NCBI GenBank assembly: GCA_035533095.1
Contig: DATLUM010000137.1
Span: 1-64,000, forward strand
DNA: 64,000 nt
Source of the DNA: Acidimicrobiales bacterium
GTDB lineage: Bacteria; Actinomycetota; Acidimicrobiia; Acidimicrobiales; Palsa-688
Direction: 5' to 3'
Shown: positions 32,009 to 40,825 of the stretch, piece by piece
Numbering within the stretch: position 1 is the stretch's first letter
How the letters are laid out: each line of letters begins with the position of its first letter
Position numbers and translations under genes: made by a program
The notes under the pieces: model-generated
The model's input: only the letters and a program-made list of their open reading frames with translations
Database searches by the model: none
What the model was told of the DNA's origin: nothing

Positions 32009-33271
32009 GTGCCCCGCATCGCAGTGCTGTCGATGCACACTTCTCCGCTCGCGCAGCCGGGTACGGGCGACGGCGGCGGCATGAACGTGTACGTCCGGGA
32101 ACTGTGCGCGGCGCTCGCGCGCTCGGGCGTGGAGTGCGAGGTGTTCACGCGGACCGAGTCGGTGGACGCTCCGAGCGTTGTCCAGGTCGAACCGGGTTTC
32201 CGGGTGCACCACGTCCCCGCCGGACCTCGATGCGCGGTCGCCAAGGAGTCGCTGTCGGAGCTGGTGCCGGCGTGGACGCGCGGCGTCGGCGGCAGGCTCG
32301 CGGCGCTGGCGGCCGCCGGCCGCCAGGTCGACGCGATCCATGCCAACTACTGGCTCTCGGGCCTCGCTGGCCACGCGCTCAAGCACGAGCTCGAGCTGCC
32401 GTTGCTCGTCACCTTCCACACGCTCGACCGCGTCAAGGCGGACGCCAGCCCGGAGGAGATCTCTTTCCAGGAACCCGCGCGCCGCGCCATCGCCGAATCG
32501 CAGATAGTCGGGTGCGCGGACGCGGTGGTCGCGTCCTGCAGCGTGGAAGCGCAGCAGCTGGTCGATCTCTACGGCGCCAACCCCGATCGGATCGTCACGG
32601 TCGCTCCCGGCGTCGACCACGCGTTCTTCAGCCCGGGTGACCGGGGGCAGGCGCGCCGCGCCACGCGGCTGGAGGAAGCCGCCCCGGTGGTCGTATTCGC
32701 CGGCCGCATCCAACCGCTCAAGGGCCCGACCGTCGCGGTGGAAGCGCTCGCACAGATCCGCTCCCGCGGCCGCGACCGCCTGCGCGAGACCGGCCTCGTG
32801 CTCATCGGCGGCCCGAGCGGTCCGCACGGTGACGCGGAGATGGCGGAGGTCGAGCGCCGCATCCGGGTGTACGGACTCGACGACGCAGTGAGGTTGCTGC
32901 CGCCACAGCCACACGAGCGCCTCTCCACCTACTATCGGGCCGCGGACGTGTGTGTCGTGCCGAGCCACTCCGAGTCGTTCGGACTAGTGGCGCTCGAGGC
33001 GGCCGCGTGCGGGATCCCAGTAGTGGCGTCGGCGGTTGGGGGACTGACCACTCTGGTCGACCACGGGCGCACCGGTTACCTGGTCGAAGGCCGGGATCCG
33101 GCTGACTACGCCGCCCCGCTGGCGGCGCTCCTGGGCGATCCGCAGACCGCGGCGAGGATGGGAGATGCGGCTGCGTCGAGGGCCGGCGACTACACGTGGA
33201 AGGCTGCCGCGGCCGACCTCTGGGAGCGAGTCGAGGCCCTGACCAGCGCCGTTCTGGTCGCCTGCGGATAG
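32009..33271 (+). CDS. mshA: D-inositol-3-phosphate glycosyltransferase (MshA-like, mycothiol step 1)
   Basis: This 420-residue GT4 glycosyltransferase matches MshA, which joins UDP-GlcNAc to inositol-phosphate to begin mycothiol synthesis. Key sequence: HTSPLAQPGTGDGGGMNVYV near residue 10 (MshA-type sugar/phosphate loop), ANYWLSGLAGHAL near 112, FAGRIQPLKGPTVAVEAL near 231, and the GT4 E-x7-E motif ESFGLVALEAAACGIPVVAS near 325. GTG start three bases after the XRE stop. A general sucrose/lipid GT4 role is possible but the N-terminal loop favours MshA. Confidence 0.85.
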   Translation: MPRIAVLSMHTSPLAQPGTGDGGGMNVYVRELCAALARSGVECEVFTRTESVDAPSVVQVEPGFRVHHVPAGPRCAVAKESLSELVPAWTRGVGGRLAALAAAGRQVDAIHANYWLSGLAGHALKHELELPLLVTFHTLDRVKADASPEEISFQEPARRAIAESQIVGCADAVVASCSVEAQQLVDLYGANPDRIVTVAPGVDHAFFSPGDRGQARRATRLEEAAPVVVFAGRIQPLKGPTVAVEALAQIRSRGRDRLRETGLVLIGGPSGPHGDAEMAEVERRIRVYGLDDAVRLLPPQPHERLSTYYRAADVCVVPSHSESFGLVALEAAACGIPVVASAVGGLTTLVDHGRTGYLVEGRDPADYAAPLAALLGDPQTAARMGDAAASRAGDYTWKAAAADLWERVEALTSAVLVACG

Positions 33272-33416
33272 ACCTTGCCGCCCCCCTGGGGTACCGGTAC
33301 TGTCGCCAGTGCCGTCGACCCGGGGGCGTTCGCGGGACTCGTTCGTTCGGGGAAGTGCGAACGGCCTGTGGGTCAAACCCGGGCGGCGGCGCCACGACCC
33401 GCATAGGGTGGCCGGC

Positions 33417-34226
33417 GTGGGGTCGTTGATGCTGCTCGGCGGCGGGAAGATGGGCGAGGCGCTCGCCGGCGGCCTCATCGCCAGCGGCTGGGCACCGGCG
33501 GAGTCGATCACGGTCGTGGAACCGTACGAGTCCCGGAGAAAAGACCTCGCGTCGCGCTACCCGGCCCTGCGCCTGGCAGAGAACGTTCGCGCGGCACTGG
33601 ACGAGCACGGCAGGCCCGACGGGGCCGTCATCGCGGTCAAGCCCGCGGATGTGCAAACGGCGTGCCGGGACCTCGTGCCGGCCGGCGTGGCGCGGGTGCT
33701 CTCCATTGCCGCCGGCGTCACGACCAGCTCACTCGAGGCGTGGTTGGGCGCCGGCCCGGCGGTGGTGCGGGCGATGCCCAACACCCCGGCCCTCGTCGGT
33801 GCAGGGGCGTCGGCTATCGCCGGTGGGGCCAGCGCCGGCCCCGACGACCTCACATGGGCCTCGGGGATCCTGCAGGCGGTCGGCACCGTCGTAACTGTCA
33901 ACGAGTCCGCCCTCGACGCCGTGACAGGCCTTTCGGGCTCGGGACCGGCTTACGTGTTCCTGGTGGCGGAGGCCTTGATCGACGCCGGGGTGCTGGTCGG
34001 GCTCACCCGCCCTGTCGCCCGGCAGCTCGCCATCCAGACCCTGCTCGGCTCGGCCCGGTTGCTCGACGAGACGGGGGACGAGCCGTCTACCCTGCGAGCG
34101 GCGGTCACGTCCCCGGGAGGCACGACCGCTGCGGGCCTGCGTGCGCTGGAGTCTGCGGGGGTGCGCAGCGCCATCCTCGACGCGGTCGCCGCTGCCACCC
34201 AGCGCGCCCGCGAACTGGGGACCTAG
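33417..34226 (+). CDS. proC: Pyrroline-5-carboxylate reductase
   Basis: This protein of about 269 residues catalyses the last step of proline synthesis. It has the Rossmann start MLLGGGKMGEALAGGLIASG, VIAVKPADVQTACRDL near residue 66, AMPNTPALVGAGASAIAGG near 119, SGSGPAYVFLVAEALIDAG near 173, and TSPGGTTAAGLRALESAG near 233, all hallmark ProC segments. Start is uncertain among GTG 33411, GTG 33417 and ATG 33429; 33417 is a compromise. Length is normal. Confidence 0.92.
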   Translation: MGSLMLLGGGKMGEALAGGLIASGWAPAESITVVEPYESRRKDLASRYPALRLAENVRAALDEHGRPDGAVIAVKPADVQTACRDLVPAGVARVLSIAAGVTTSSLEAWLGAGPAVVRAMPNTPALVGAGASAIAGGASAGPDDLTWASGILQAVGTVVTVNESALDAVTGLSGSGPAYVFLVAEALIDAGVLVGLTRPVARQLAIQTLLGSARLLDETGDEPSTLRAAVTSPGGTTAAGLRALESAGVRSAILDAVAAATQRARELGT

Positions 34227-34333
34227 GAGGGGACCCGCGAACCTGCCGGTCTTTCCCCATATCTCATGAGCCCCCCTTTTCACCGGAGCCTCACTGGCGT
34301 ACCCTCGTGACACGGAGAAGGGTGGTAGGACGC

Positions 34334-34546
34334 GTGCAACGAAAGCCACACGTGCAGTCGGGCGAAGCGAGGCCGAGGTTCGTCACTGTCGCCGAGGTAG
34401 CTGACCAGCTGAGGGTCTCCAATATGACCGTCTACCGGCTCGTGCAGTCGGGACAGCTGGCGGCGGTGAGGGTCGGTCGTTCGTACCGGATCCGGGAGGA
34501 CGACGTGGACCGCTACCTCGCCGGGCAGTACACGCAGGCAGGCTGA
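34334..34546 (+). CDS. BldC-like / excisionase-family HTH DNA-binding protein
   Basis: This 70-residue protein consists of a single MerR-like HTH: RFVTVAEVADQLRVSNMTVY, then RLVQSGQLAAVRVGRSYRIR with the wing, and a final helix DVDRYLAGQY. It matches the small actinobacterial regulators related to BldC. GTG start at 34334 follows a purine-rich AGAAGGGTGGTAGGA stretch. It is missing from long-ORF views because it is read within a larger frame continuing from proC. Target genes are unknown. Confidence 0.85.
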   Translation: MQRKPHVQSGEARPRFVTVAEVADQLRVSNMTVYRLVQSGQLAAVRVGRSYRIREDDVDRYLAGQYTQAG

Positions 34547-34577
34547 ACCCCCGGGTTCGCTTCCGGCACTTGCCCCC

Positions 34578-35405
34578 CTGGTAGATCTCATAGCCCGGCC
34601 GATCGTCTTCCTCAGCGACTACGGCCTCGACGACGAGTTCGTCGGGATCGTTCACCGCGTCATTGTCTCCGAGGCGCCCGGCGTGAGAGTCGTCGACCTG
34701 AACCACCGGATCCGGGCGCACGATGTCCGAGCCGGGTCGCTCGCCCTGTGGAGGTGCGGTCCCTGGTTGAGGGGGAGCGTCGTGTTGGCCGTCGTGGACC
34801 CCGGCGTGGGGACCCCGAGGCGCGCCGTCGCCTTGGAAGTTGCCGGCGCCGGAGTGACCCTCGTCGGCCCGGACAACGGGCTGCTCGCACCGGCAGCCCG
34901 GGCCTTGGGCGGTGTCACCGCGGCCGTCGAGCTTCTGGCCCTGCCGGTCGCTGCGCAGGATTCGGGTGCAACCTTCGCCGGGCGCGACCTGTTCGCTCCC
35001 GTGGCTGCCCGGCTGGCCTCTGGGGAGTGGACGCTGGCCGACGCGGGAGTTGCCGTCGACCCGTCGAGCCTCATGGGCGGTGAGGTCAGAATCGCCGCCG
35101 CCGGGGTTGACGGCGTGGTGGCGTGCGAAGTGCTGTGGGTCGACCGGTTCGGCAACGCTCAGCTGAACACGCGCGGGGAGGGCGTGAGCGACACCGTGCA
35201 AGTCGCCGCCGGCGGCGGGTGTGTCGGGGCTCGGCGGGTGGCAGCTTTCGGTGACCTCGCCAGCGGCGAACTCGGGCTCGTGACCGACTCGTACGGGTTG
35301 CTGGCGCTGGCCCTGGACCGTGCGCCGGCGGCTTCCCGGCTCGGGTTGCACGAAGGCGACGCCGTGCGGTTATCGCCGGCTCGGCCCGGCGAGGACCGCC
35401 GGTAG
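34578..35405 (+). CDS. SAM hydrolase / SAM-dependent halogenase family (DUF62) protein
   Basis: This protein matches the DUF62 family of SAM hydroxide adenosyltransferases, which split SAM to adenosine and methionine. Seen: FLSDYGLDDEFVGIVHRV at the start, VVDLNHRIRAHDVRAGSLAL, VVDPGVGTPRRAVALEV, LVGPDNGLLAPAAR, and VDRFGNAQLNTRG. The conserved N-terminal segment begins at 34596, but no ATG, GTG or TTG precedes it in frame near there; CTG at 34578 is the best guess. An ATG-like start at 34683 (GTG) would remove the conserved DYGLDDE motif. Possibly a rare start codon or sequencing error. Confidence 0.8.
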   Translation: MVDLIARPIVFLSDYGLDDEFVGIVHRVIVSEAPGVRVVDLNHRIRAHDVRAGSLALWRCGPWLRGSVVLAVVDPGVGTPRRAVALEVAGAGVTLVGPDNGLLAPAARALGGVTAAVELLALPVAAQDSGATFAGRDLFAPVAARLASGEWTLADAGVAVDPSSLMGGEVRIAAAGVDGVVACEVLWVDRFGNAQLNTRGEGVSDTVQVAAGGGCVGARRVAAFGDLASGELGLVTDSYGLLALALDRAPAASRLGLHEGDAVRLSPARPGEDRR

Positions 35406-35414
35406 CATCGGGGT

Positions 35415-36131
35415 ATGGCATCCGCGCGGCGGATCCCGCAAGCGACCGTAGCGAGGCTTCCTCTCTACCTCAGGGCGCTGGACGAGATCGCAGCAGAACG
35501 CGAGGCGACCATCTCCTCCGAGGCGCTCGCCGGCCGCGCCGGCGTCAACGCCGCGCAGGTCCGCAAGGACCTCTCCTATCTGGGCTCGTACGGCACGCGA
35601 GGGGTCGGCTACGACGTCGCCTACCTCCTCATGCAGATCAACCGGCAGCTCGGTCTGGGCGAGGCGCACCGCGTGGCGATCATCGGCGCGGGACGCTTGG
35701 GGCAGGCCCTCGCCGGTTACGGCGGGCTCCCGGCGCGGGGGTTCCAGGTGATCGCAGCGTTCGACAACGATCCCACCAAGATCGGCACCGCCATCGGCCC
35801 CGTCACCATCGCCTCGGTGGCGAGCATGCCGGAGGTGATGCGCGCGGAGCGCGTCGCGGTCGCGATCCTCACCACTCCGGCGTCAGCCGCTCAAGCGGTG
35901 GCGGATCTCGCCGTAGAAGGAGGAGTGCGGTCGATCCTCAACTTCGCGCCGACGACGGTGTGCGTTCCGCGGGGGGTCGCCCTCCGGCAGGTGGACCTGG
36001 GTATCGAGCTCCAGATCCTGAGCTTCTACCAGGAACACCAGATCGCAACGCCGCCGGCCCGCCGGCCTGAGGCTGATCCGGCCCGCCGGCCTGAGGGTGC
36101 GCCCGCGCAGGCAGCGCCGATCGGGGGTTGA
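35415..36131 (+). CDS. rex: Redox-sensing transcriptional repressor Rex
   Basis: This 238-residue protein senses NADH/NAD+ and represses respiratory genes when NADH is high. An N-terminal winged helix shows IPQATVARLPLYLRALDEIA and GVNAAQVRKDLSYLGSYG, the Rossmann domain shows VAIIGAGRLGQALAGYGG near residue 86, and the swapped helix LQILSFYQEHQ lies at the end of the domain. The last 25 residues repeat ARRPEADP/ARRPEGAP-like units and are non-conserved. It heads the heme operon and lies 9 kb from complex I. I found no TTGTGAAN4-8TTCACAA-like Rex site upstream of rex or nuoA. Confidence 0.95.
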   Translation: MASARRIPQATVARLPLYLRALDEIAAEREATISSEALAGRAGVNAAQVRKDLSYLGSYGTRGVGYDVAYLLMQINRQLGLGEAHRVAIIGAGRLGQALAGYGGLPARGFQVIAAFDNDPTKIGTAIGPVTIASVASMPEVMRAERVAVAILTTPASAAQAVADLAVEGGVRSILNFAPTTVCVPRGVALRQVDLGIELQILSFYQEHQIATPPARRPEADPARRPEGAPAQAAPIGG

Positions 36132-36133
36132 GG

Positions 36134-36763
36134 GTGGACTCGTACGTCCCGGTGTACCCGGTGAACCTCGTCGTCGCGGGGAGGCGTTGCGTGGTCGTGG
36201 GAGGTGGACCGGTCGCTGCGCGCAAGGCAGAGGGGTTGTCGGCCGCCGGCGCCGAGGTCGTGGTTGTCGCGCCTCGGGTCAGCACGGCGATCCGGGGCCT
36301 GGCTGGCGTATCGGTCGAGGAGAGGGAGTACCGCAAGGGTGATCTCGATGGGGCGTGGCTCGCGGTGGCCGCGACGGACGACCCGGCGGTGAACCGGCGG
36401 GTCCACGCCGACGGCGAAGCTGAGCGTGTCTGGGTCAACGCGGTGGACGACCCGCCGGCGTGCTCGTTTACCTTGCCGGCGGTGGTGCGCCAGGGGCCGG
36501 TCGTGGTCGCGGTGTCCACGTCCGGGCACAGCCCGGCGCTGGCGGGGTGGATCCGTGAGAAGGTGGCCGGACAACTCGGCCCGGAGGTGGCGTTGCTCGC
36601 CGAGTGGCTGTCGGACGCCAGGGAACAGATGAAGGCGGCCGGGCGTTCAACAGAGGACGTCGACTGGCGCACGGCGCTGAATTCCGACATGCTCGAATTG
36701 ATCCGAACGGGCCAGGTGGCCCTGGCAAGGGAGCGCCTCCAGGCGTGTCTGTCGTCGCAGTAG
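36134..36763 (+). CDS. Precorrin-2 dehydrogenase / sirohydrochlorin ferrochelatase-type protein
   Basis: This 209-residue protein is the NAD-dependent dehydrogenase half of siroheme synthase: YPVNLVVAGRRCVVVGGGPV (Rossmann), ARKAEGLSAAGAEVVVVAPR, NAVDDPPACSFTLPAVVRQG near residue 98, and VSTSGHSPALAGWIREKV near 123. The methyltransferase half is absent here but is supplied by the CobA-HemD fusion three genes downstream. Start is GTG at 36134 or TTG at 36128 overlapping the rex stop. It overlaps the hemA start by 19 bases. Confidence 0.9.
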   Translation: MDSYVPVYPVNLVVAGRRCVVVGGGPVAARKAEGLSAAGAEVVVVAPRVSTAIRGLAGVSVEEREYRKGDLDGAWLAVAATDDPAVNRRVHADGEAERVWVNAVDDPPACSFTLPAVVRQGPVVVAVSTSGHSPALAGWIREKVAGQLGPEVALLAEWLSDAREQMKAAGRSTEDVDWRTALNSDMLELIRTGQVALARERLQACLSSQ

Positions 36764-38010
36764 GTCTCAACCACCGCATGGTGCCTTTGTCGGCGCTGGA
36801 GCCGATGACGGTCGGTCCGGCGCGCCTTCCCAAGGCGCTGCACGACCTTGCCGCGCACGAGAACCTGACCGAGGTCGTCGTCCTGTCGACCTGCCTCCGC
36901 ACGGAGATCTACGCGGTCGCCCACCGTTTTCACACCGCCATCGCCGACATCCGGAACTTCCTGTCCGCGTGGAGCGGCCGCCCGCCGGAGGACTTCGCCG
37001 GCCACCTGTACGAGTATCACGACGAGGCGGTTGCGAGCCACCTGTTCACCGTCGCCGCGGGCCTCGACTCCGCGGTGCTCGGCGAGAGCGAGATCCTCGG
37101 CCAGGTCGGTTCCGCCTGGGACGCCGCTCGCGAGCACGGCACCGCCGGGCCTGTCCTGTCCATGCTGTTCCGCCAGGCGCTCGAGGTCGGCAAGCGCGTC
37201 CGCTCCGAGACCGCAATCTCGCGGGGCACCACGTCGCTCTCGCAGGCGGCGGTGGCGCTGGCGGGGGAGAAGCTCGGGTCGTTGTCGGGTGTCACGACAG
37301 TTGTTATGGGTGCCGGCGAGATGGGCGAGGCGATGGCCCAGGCCCTGGCCGGCGCTCTGGATGGCGACGGCGAGCTGGTCGTGGTCAACCGGACGTGGAG
37401 CCGGGCGACAGAGCTGGCGGCGCGCTGCGGCGGCCGGGCGATCGAGTGGGACGCGCTGCCCTCCGCTCTCGTTCAGGCCGATGTGCTGCTCGCCTCGACC
37501 GGATCTGCGGATGTGCTGCTCGAGGCGGCTGACCTGGAACCGTTGATGGAGGCCCGGGAGGGCCGCCCGCTTCTCATCGTCGACATAGCGGTGCCTCGCG
37601 ACGTGGACCCGTCGGTGGGTTCGTTGCCCAGCGTCACGCTGCTCGACATGGACGACCTGTCGGCGTTCGCGTCGAAGGCGATGGACGGACGCCGCGCTGA
37701 GGTCCCGCTCGCGCGGGCCATCGTCGCGGAGGAAGTCGAGCGCTACGTCGACGTCGCCGCGCAGCGGCAGGTCGCGCCGCTCGTGGCAGCGCTGCACGAC
37801 AGCGCGGAGGAGATCCGCGAGGCCGAGATGCGGCGGTTCGCCCGCCGGCTCGCCGGCCTGTCGCCCGCGCAGGCGCAGGCCGTCGAGGCGCTCAGCCGCG
37901 GCATCGTCGCCAAGATCCTCCACGACCCGACGGTGGCGCTGAAGACGTCCGCGGGCGGTCCAGGCGGCGAGCAGCTGGCACAGGCGCTGCGGCAGCTGTT
38001 CGACCTCTAG
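36745..38010 (+). CDS. hemA: Glutamyl-tRNA reductase
   Basis: This 421-residue enzyme reduces glutamyl-tRNA to glutamate-1-semialdehyde, the first committed step of C5 heme synthesis. It shows VGLNHRMVPLSALEPM at the start, the nucleophilic Cys in VVLSTCLRTEIYAV near residue 50, LGESEILGQVGSAWD near 112, VVMGAGEMGEAMAQAL (NADPH site) near 188, and VDIAVPRDVDPSVG near 281. GTG at 36745 lies within the end of the previous gene. Full length. The matching aminotransferase hemL is at the end of the cluster. Confidence 0.96.
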   Translation: MSVVAVGLNHRMVPLSALEPMTVGPARLPKALHDLAAHENLTEVVVLSTCLRTEIYAVAHRFHTAIADIRNFLSAWSGRPPEDFAGHLYEYHDEAVASHLFTVAAGLDSAVLGESEILGQVGSAWDAAREHGTAGPVLSMLFRQALEVGKRVRSETAISRGTTSLSQAAVALAGEKLGSLSGVTTVVMGAGEMGEAMAQALAGALDGDGELVVVNRTWSRATELAARCGGRAIEWDALPSALVQADVLLASTGSADVLLEAADLEPLMEAREGRPLLIVDIAVPRDVDPSVGSLPSVTLLDMDDLSAFASKAMDGRRAEVPLARAIVAEEVERYVDVAAQRQVAPLVAALHDSAEEIREAEMRRFARRLAGLSPAQAQAVEALSRGIVAKILHDPTVALKTSAGGPGGEQLAQALRQLFDL

Positions 38011-38019
38011 ACGCCCGAG

Positions 38020-38913
38020 TTGCGCCTGCGTATAGCGACACGGGGGAGCGAGCTCGCGCGTTGGCAGGCCGGTGAGGTCGCGCGGCTGATCGGCGCGGCG
38101 ATCGAAGGTGTCGAAGTTTCGCTGGTCGTGGTAGAGACGTCGGGTGACCGCAGGCTCGACGTTCCGATCTGGGAGATCGGCGGCCAGGGCGTGTTCGTCA
38201 AGGAGGTACAGGCGGCCGTCCTCGACGGGCGGGCGGACGTGGCCGTCCACTCGGCAAAGGACCTGCCGTCGGTGCCAGCGCCCGGGCTTGCGATCGCGGC
38301 GGTCCCCGAGCGCGGCGACCCGCGCGATGCCCTGGTGGGCTCGACTCTCGGCGACCTGCCGGCGGGAGCCAGGGTCGCGACCGGATCGGTGCGCCGGCGG
38401 GCGCAGCTGGCGTGGATCCGCCCCGACCTCACCTTCACCAGCCTGCGCGGCAACATCGCAACCAGGTTGGAGAAGGTTCCCGCTGGGGGGTGCGTGGTGA
38501 TGGCGGCAGCGGCGCTGGCAAGGCTCGGCCTTCTCGACCGCGCCGACGAGGTGCTCGACGAGTCGGCGATGCTGCCGCAAGTAGGGCAGGGCTGTCTCGC
38601 GGTCGAGTGCCGGGACGGCGACGCCGGCGTGCTCGAGCTGCTGGCGGCGATCGAGCACGGACCGAGCCGGGTAGCGCTCGATTGTGAGCGCGGTTTCCTC
38701 GCGCGTCTGGGAGGCGGATGCGACCTTCCGGTAGGCGCGTACGCTCGTCTCGATGGCGACGAGGTCAAGGTCGAGGGGATGCTGGCTTCTCCTGACGGGA
38801 GGGTGATGCTGCGCTCGAGCCGCCGCGGTGGGGTCGGAGCGCCGGCCTCTCTCGGAGCCGACCTCGCCGAGGAGCTCCTGGTCTCCGGCGGCGCAGACCT
38901 CCTGGCGGGGTGA
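38020..38913 (+). CDS. hemC: Porphobilinogen deaminase (hydroxymethylbilane synthase)
   Basis: This 297-residue enzyme joins four porphobilinogens into hydroxymethylbilane. It starts LRIATRGSELARWQAGEV, has VHSAKDLPSVPAPGL near residue 78 with the catalytic Asp region, RRRAQLAWIRPDLTF near 125, LRGNIATRLEKV near 143, and LGGGCDLPVGAYA near 230 with the Cys that carries the dipyrromethane cofactor. Start is TTG at 38020, nine bases after the hemA stop. It ends seven bases before the CobA-HemD gene. Confidence 0.96.
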   Translation: MRLRIATRGSELARWQAGEVARLIGAAIEGVEVSLVVVETSGDRRLDVPIWEIGGQGVFVKEVQAAVLDGRADVAVHSAKDLPSVPAPGLAIAAVPERGDPRDALVGSTLGDLPAGARVATGSVRRRAQLAWIRPDLTFTSLRGNIATRLEKVPAGGCVVMAAAALARLGLLDRADEVLDESAMLPQVGQGCLAVECRDGDAGVLELLAAIEHGPSRVALDCERGFLARLGGGCDLPVGAYARLDGDEVKVEGMLASPDGRVMLRSSRRGGVGAPASLGADLAEELLVSGGADLLAG

Positions 38914-38920
38914 GCGGCGG

Positions 38921-40387
38921 GTGACCGTTTACCTCGTGGGTGCCGGCCCCGGCGACCCGGGGCTGCTGACCGTCCGCGGCGCCGAGCTGCTCTCACGCGC
39001 CGACGTCGTGGTCCACGACCGCCTGGCCGACGCCAGCCTCCTCGACCTCGCACCCACCCGAGCGCGCCGGATCGACGTCGGCAAGGAGCCGGGAGGCCCG
39101 GCTCACCAGGACGAGATCAACCAGCTGATCGTGGCCGAAGGCAAGGCCGGGCGGTGCGTCGTCAGGTTGAAGGGCGGCGACCCGTTCGTGTTCGGGCGCG
39201 GCGGCGAGGAGGCGCTGGCCCTGATGGACGCCGGGGTGCCGTTCGAGATCGTCCCGGGCGTCACGTCGGCGATCGCCGTCCCCGCGTACGCAGGTACACC
39301 CGTGACGCACCGCGGGATGGCGACGTCGTTCACCGTCGTAACGGGGCACAGCCGCCACGCCGTCGACCGGGAGACCGACTGGGAGGCTCTGGCACGCGCC
39401 GGCGGGACGATCGTAGTCCTGATGGGGGTTGCGCACCGCGACCAGATCGCGGCGAGGTTGATGGCAGGCGGGCTGGATCCGTCCACCCCGGTACTTGCGG
39501 TGAGCTGGGGTACCCGGCCCGAGCAGAGCTCCGTGCGGGTGCGCCTGGACGAGCTCGCCTCGACTCCTCTGAACCCCCCGGTCACCATGGTGATCGGCGC
39601 CGTTGCGGGGCTGGATTTGAGGTGGTACGAGTCGCGGCCTTTGTTCGGGCGCCGGATCGTGGTCACGCGCGCCCGCTCGCAGGCATCCGGTCTGTCGTCG
39701 CGGCTGCGGGATCTCGGGGCCCGGCCCGTCGAGGTGCCGACGATCAGGATCGACCCTCCGTCGGATGGAGGCGACGGTCTGCGCCGGGCAGCGGCCGCCC
39801 TCGTCGATGGCGCGTACGGGTGGGTGGTGTTCACCTCGGCGAACGCTGTCGACGCGCTGATGGACCTGATCCCGGACGCGAGGGTTCTGTCGGAGACGGG
39901 TGTCGCAGCGGTCGGCCCCGCCACCGCGGACGCGCTGCGCAGGTACCGGATCGTCCCCGACCTGATGGCGGACAGCCAGACGGCGGAATCACTGCTCGAG
40001 GCATTCCCCGATCCCCCCGGACCGGCGGGAACCGGCGTTCTGCTGCCGCGTGCCGCCGAGGGAAGGGAGGTCCTCCCGCTCGGCCTAGCGGCGGCCGGGT
40101 GGGACGTGGATCTCGTCGAGGCCTACCAGACGGTGCGGGAGCCGGCCGACCCGCAGACGCGGTCGCTCGTCGCCGAGGCCGACGCCGTCTGCTTCACGTC
40201 GTCGTCGACGGTCACAGGCTTCGTAGAGTCCTGCGGGGTCAAAGCGGTGCCGCCGGTAGTGGTGTGCATCGGGCCGGCCACAGCGTCGACCGCGGAGGAC
40301 GCCGGCATGCGGGTCGACGCGGTCGCTTCGCCTCACACCGTCGACGGTCTCATCGAAGCGCTACTCGGAGTGCTGCCCCGCGCTTGA
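38921..40387 (+). CDS. cobA-hemD: Fused uroporphyrinogen-III methyltransferase (CobA) and uroporphyrinogen-III synthase (HemD)
   Basis: This 488-residue fusion has an N-terminal SAM methyltransferase: VYLVGAGPGDPGLLTVRGAE at residue 3, VRLKGGDPFVFGRGGEEA near 78, VPGVTSAIAVPAYAGTPVTH near 107, GTIVVLMGV near 160. From about residue 250, GRRIVVTRARSQASGLSSRL opens a HemD-type synthase, with FTSANAVDALMD near 303 and VCFTSSSTVTGF near 423. The first half sends uroporphyrinogen III to siroheme/cobalamin, the second makes it from hydroxymethylbilane. Such fusions are known in actinobacteria. Its end overlaps the convergent nitroreductase gene by 27 bases. Confidence 0.94.
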   Translation: MTVYLVGAGPGDPGLLTVRGAELLSRADVVVHDRLADASLLDLAPTRARRIDVGKEPGGPAHQDEINQLIVAEGKAGRCVVRLKGGDPFVFGRGGEEALALMDAGVPFEIVPGVTSAIAVPAYAGTPVTHRGMATSFTVVTGHSRHAVDRETDWEALARAGGTIVVLMGVAHRDQIAARLMAGGLDPSTPVLAVSWGTRPEQSSVRVRLDELASTPLNPPVTMVIGAVAGLDLRWYESRPLFGRRIVVTRARSQASGLSSRLRDLGARPVEVPTIRIDPPSDGGDGLRRAAAALVDGAYGWVVFTSANAVDALMDLIPDARVLSETGVAAVGPATADALRRYRIVPDLMADSQTAESLLEAFPDPPGPAGTGVLLPRAAEGREVLPLGLAAAGWDVDLVEAYQTVREPADPQTRSLVAEADAVCFTSSSTVTGFVESCGVKAVPPVVVCIGPATASTAEDAGMRVDAVASPHTVDGLIEALLGVLPRA

Positions 40388-40825
40388 AAGCCGGAACACG
40401 GGATGACGGGGCGCGATCGTGGCGATCTCCTCGTCGGTCGAGTCAGGACCCACCCCGTCGAAGAACACCCCTACCTCGGACTTCCATTTCCTGAGGTACT
40501 CGCGGATTATCCACGTCTTGTCGTCGCCGGTGACCTCGGTGCCGACCAGTTCCTCCCGCCTGCCACCGAGCAGCAAGGCGAGTCTCCCGCCGGCCGCCCT
40601 GACGTTGCGCACCCACTCCGTCTCGCCCCTCGGCGCCACGAGGAAGCGCTCGCCGCCCACCTCCAGGAGGTTGACCGGGACCCGCCTCTGCTGGCCGGTC
40701 TTGCGACCGCGAACTTCGAGCACCCTGCTTCCCCGCATGCTCATGCCCAGGCGGGTGGCCCCCGCCACGATCCCGTTGGCCACGTGCTTGGTGAACCACC
40801 CCGGCCGGCGGTAGTGAGCTGCCAT
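40361..40825 (-). CDS. Deazaflavin(F420)-dependent nitroreductase family protein
   Basis: This 154-residue protein belongs to the DUF385/Ddn family: VLEVRGRKTGQQRRVPVNLL near residue 35, GERFLVAPRGETEWVRNVRA near 59, followed by a GRLALLLGGRR strand. Members use F420H2 to reduce quinones or nitroaromatics. It is on the minus strand inside the heme operon, overlapping hemD tail to tail by 27 bases and diverging from hemB. ATG at 40825 has GGAGG seven bases upstream. A longer open frame to 41974 over hemB is antisense only. Confidence 0.85.
   Translation of the reverse strand: MAAHYRRPGWFTKHVANGIVAGATRLGMSMRGSRVLEVRGRKTGQQRRVPVNLLEVGGERFLVAPRGETEWVRNVRAAGGRLALLLGGRREELVGTEVTGDDKTWIIREYLRKWKSEVGVFFDGVGPDSTDEEIATIAPRHPVFRLSSAGQHSE

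Noticed and set aside
31397-32968. 523-residue minus-strand frame over the XRE and mshA genes
   Set aside because: Composition is of a shadow frame and the opposite strand has well-supported genes.
35938-38658. 906-residue open frame antisense to rex, hemA and hemC
   Set aside because: High-GC shadow frame; Arg/His/Asp-rich, without any family resemblance, opposite genes with clear catalytic motifs.
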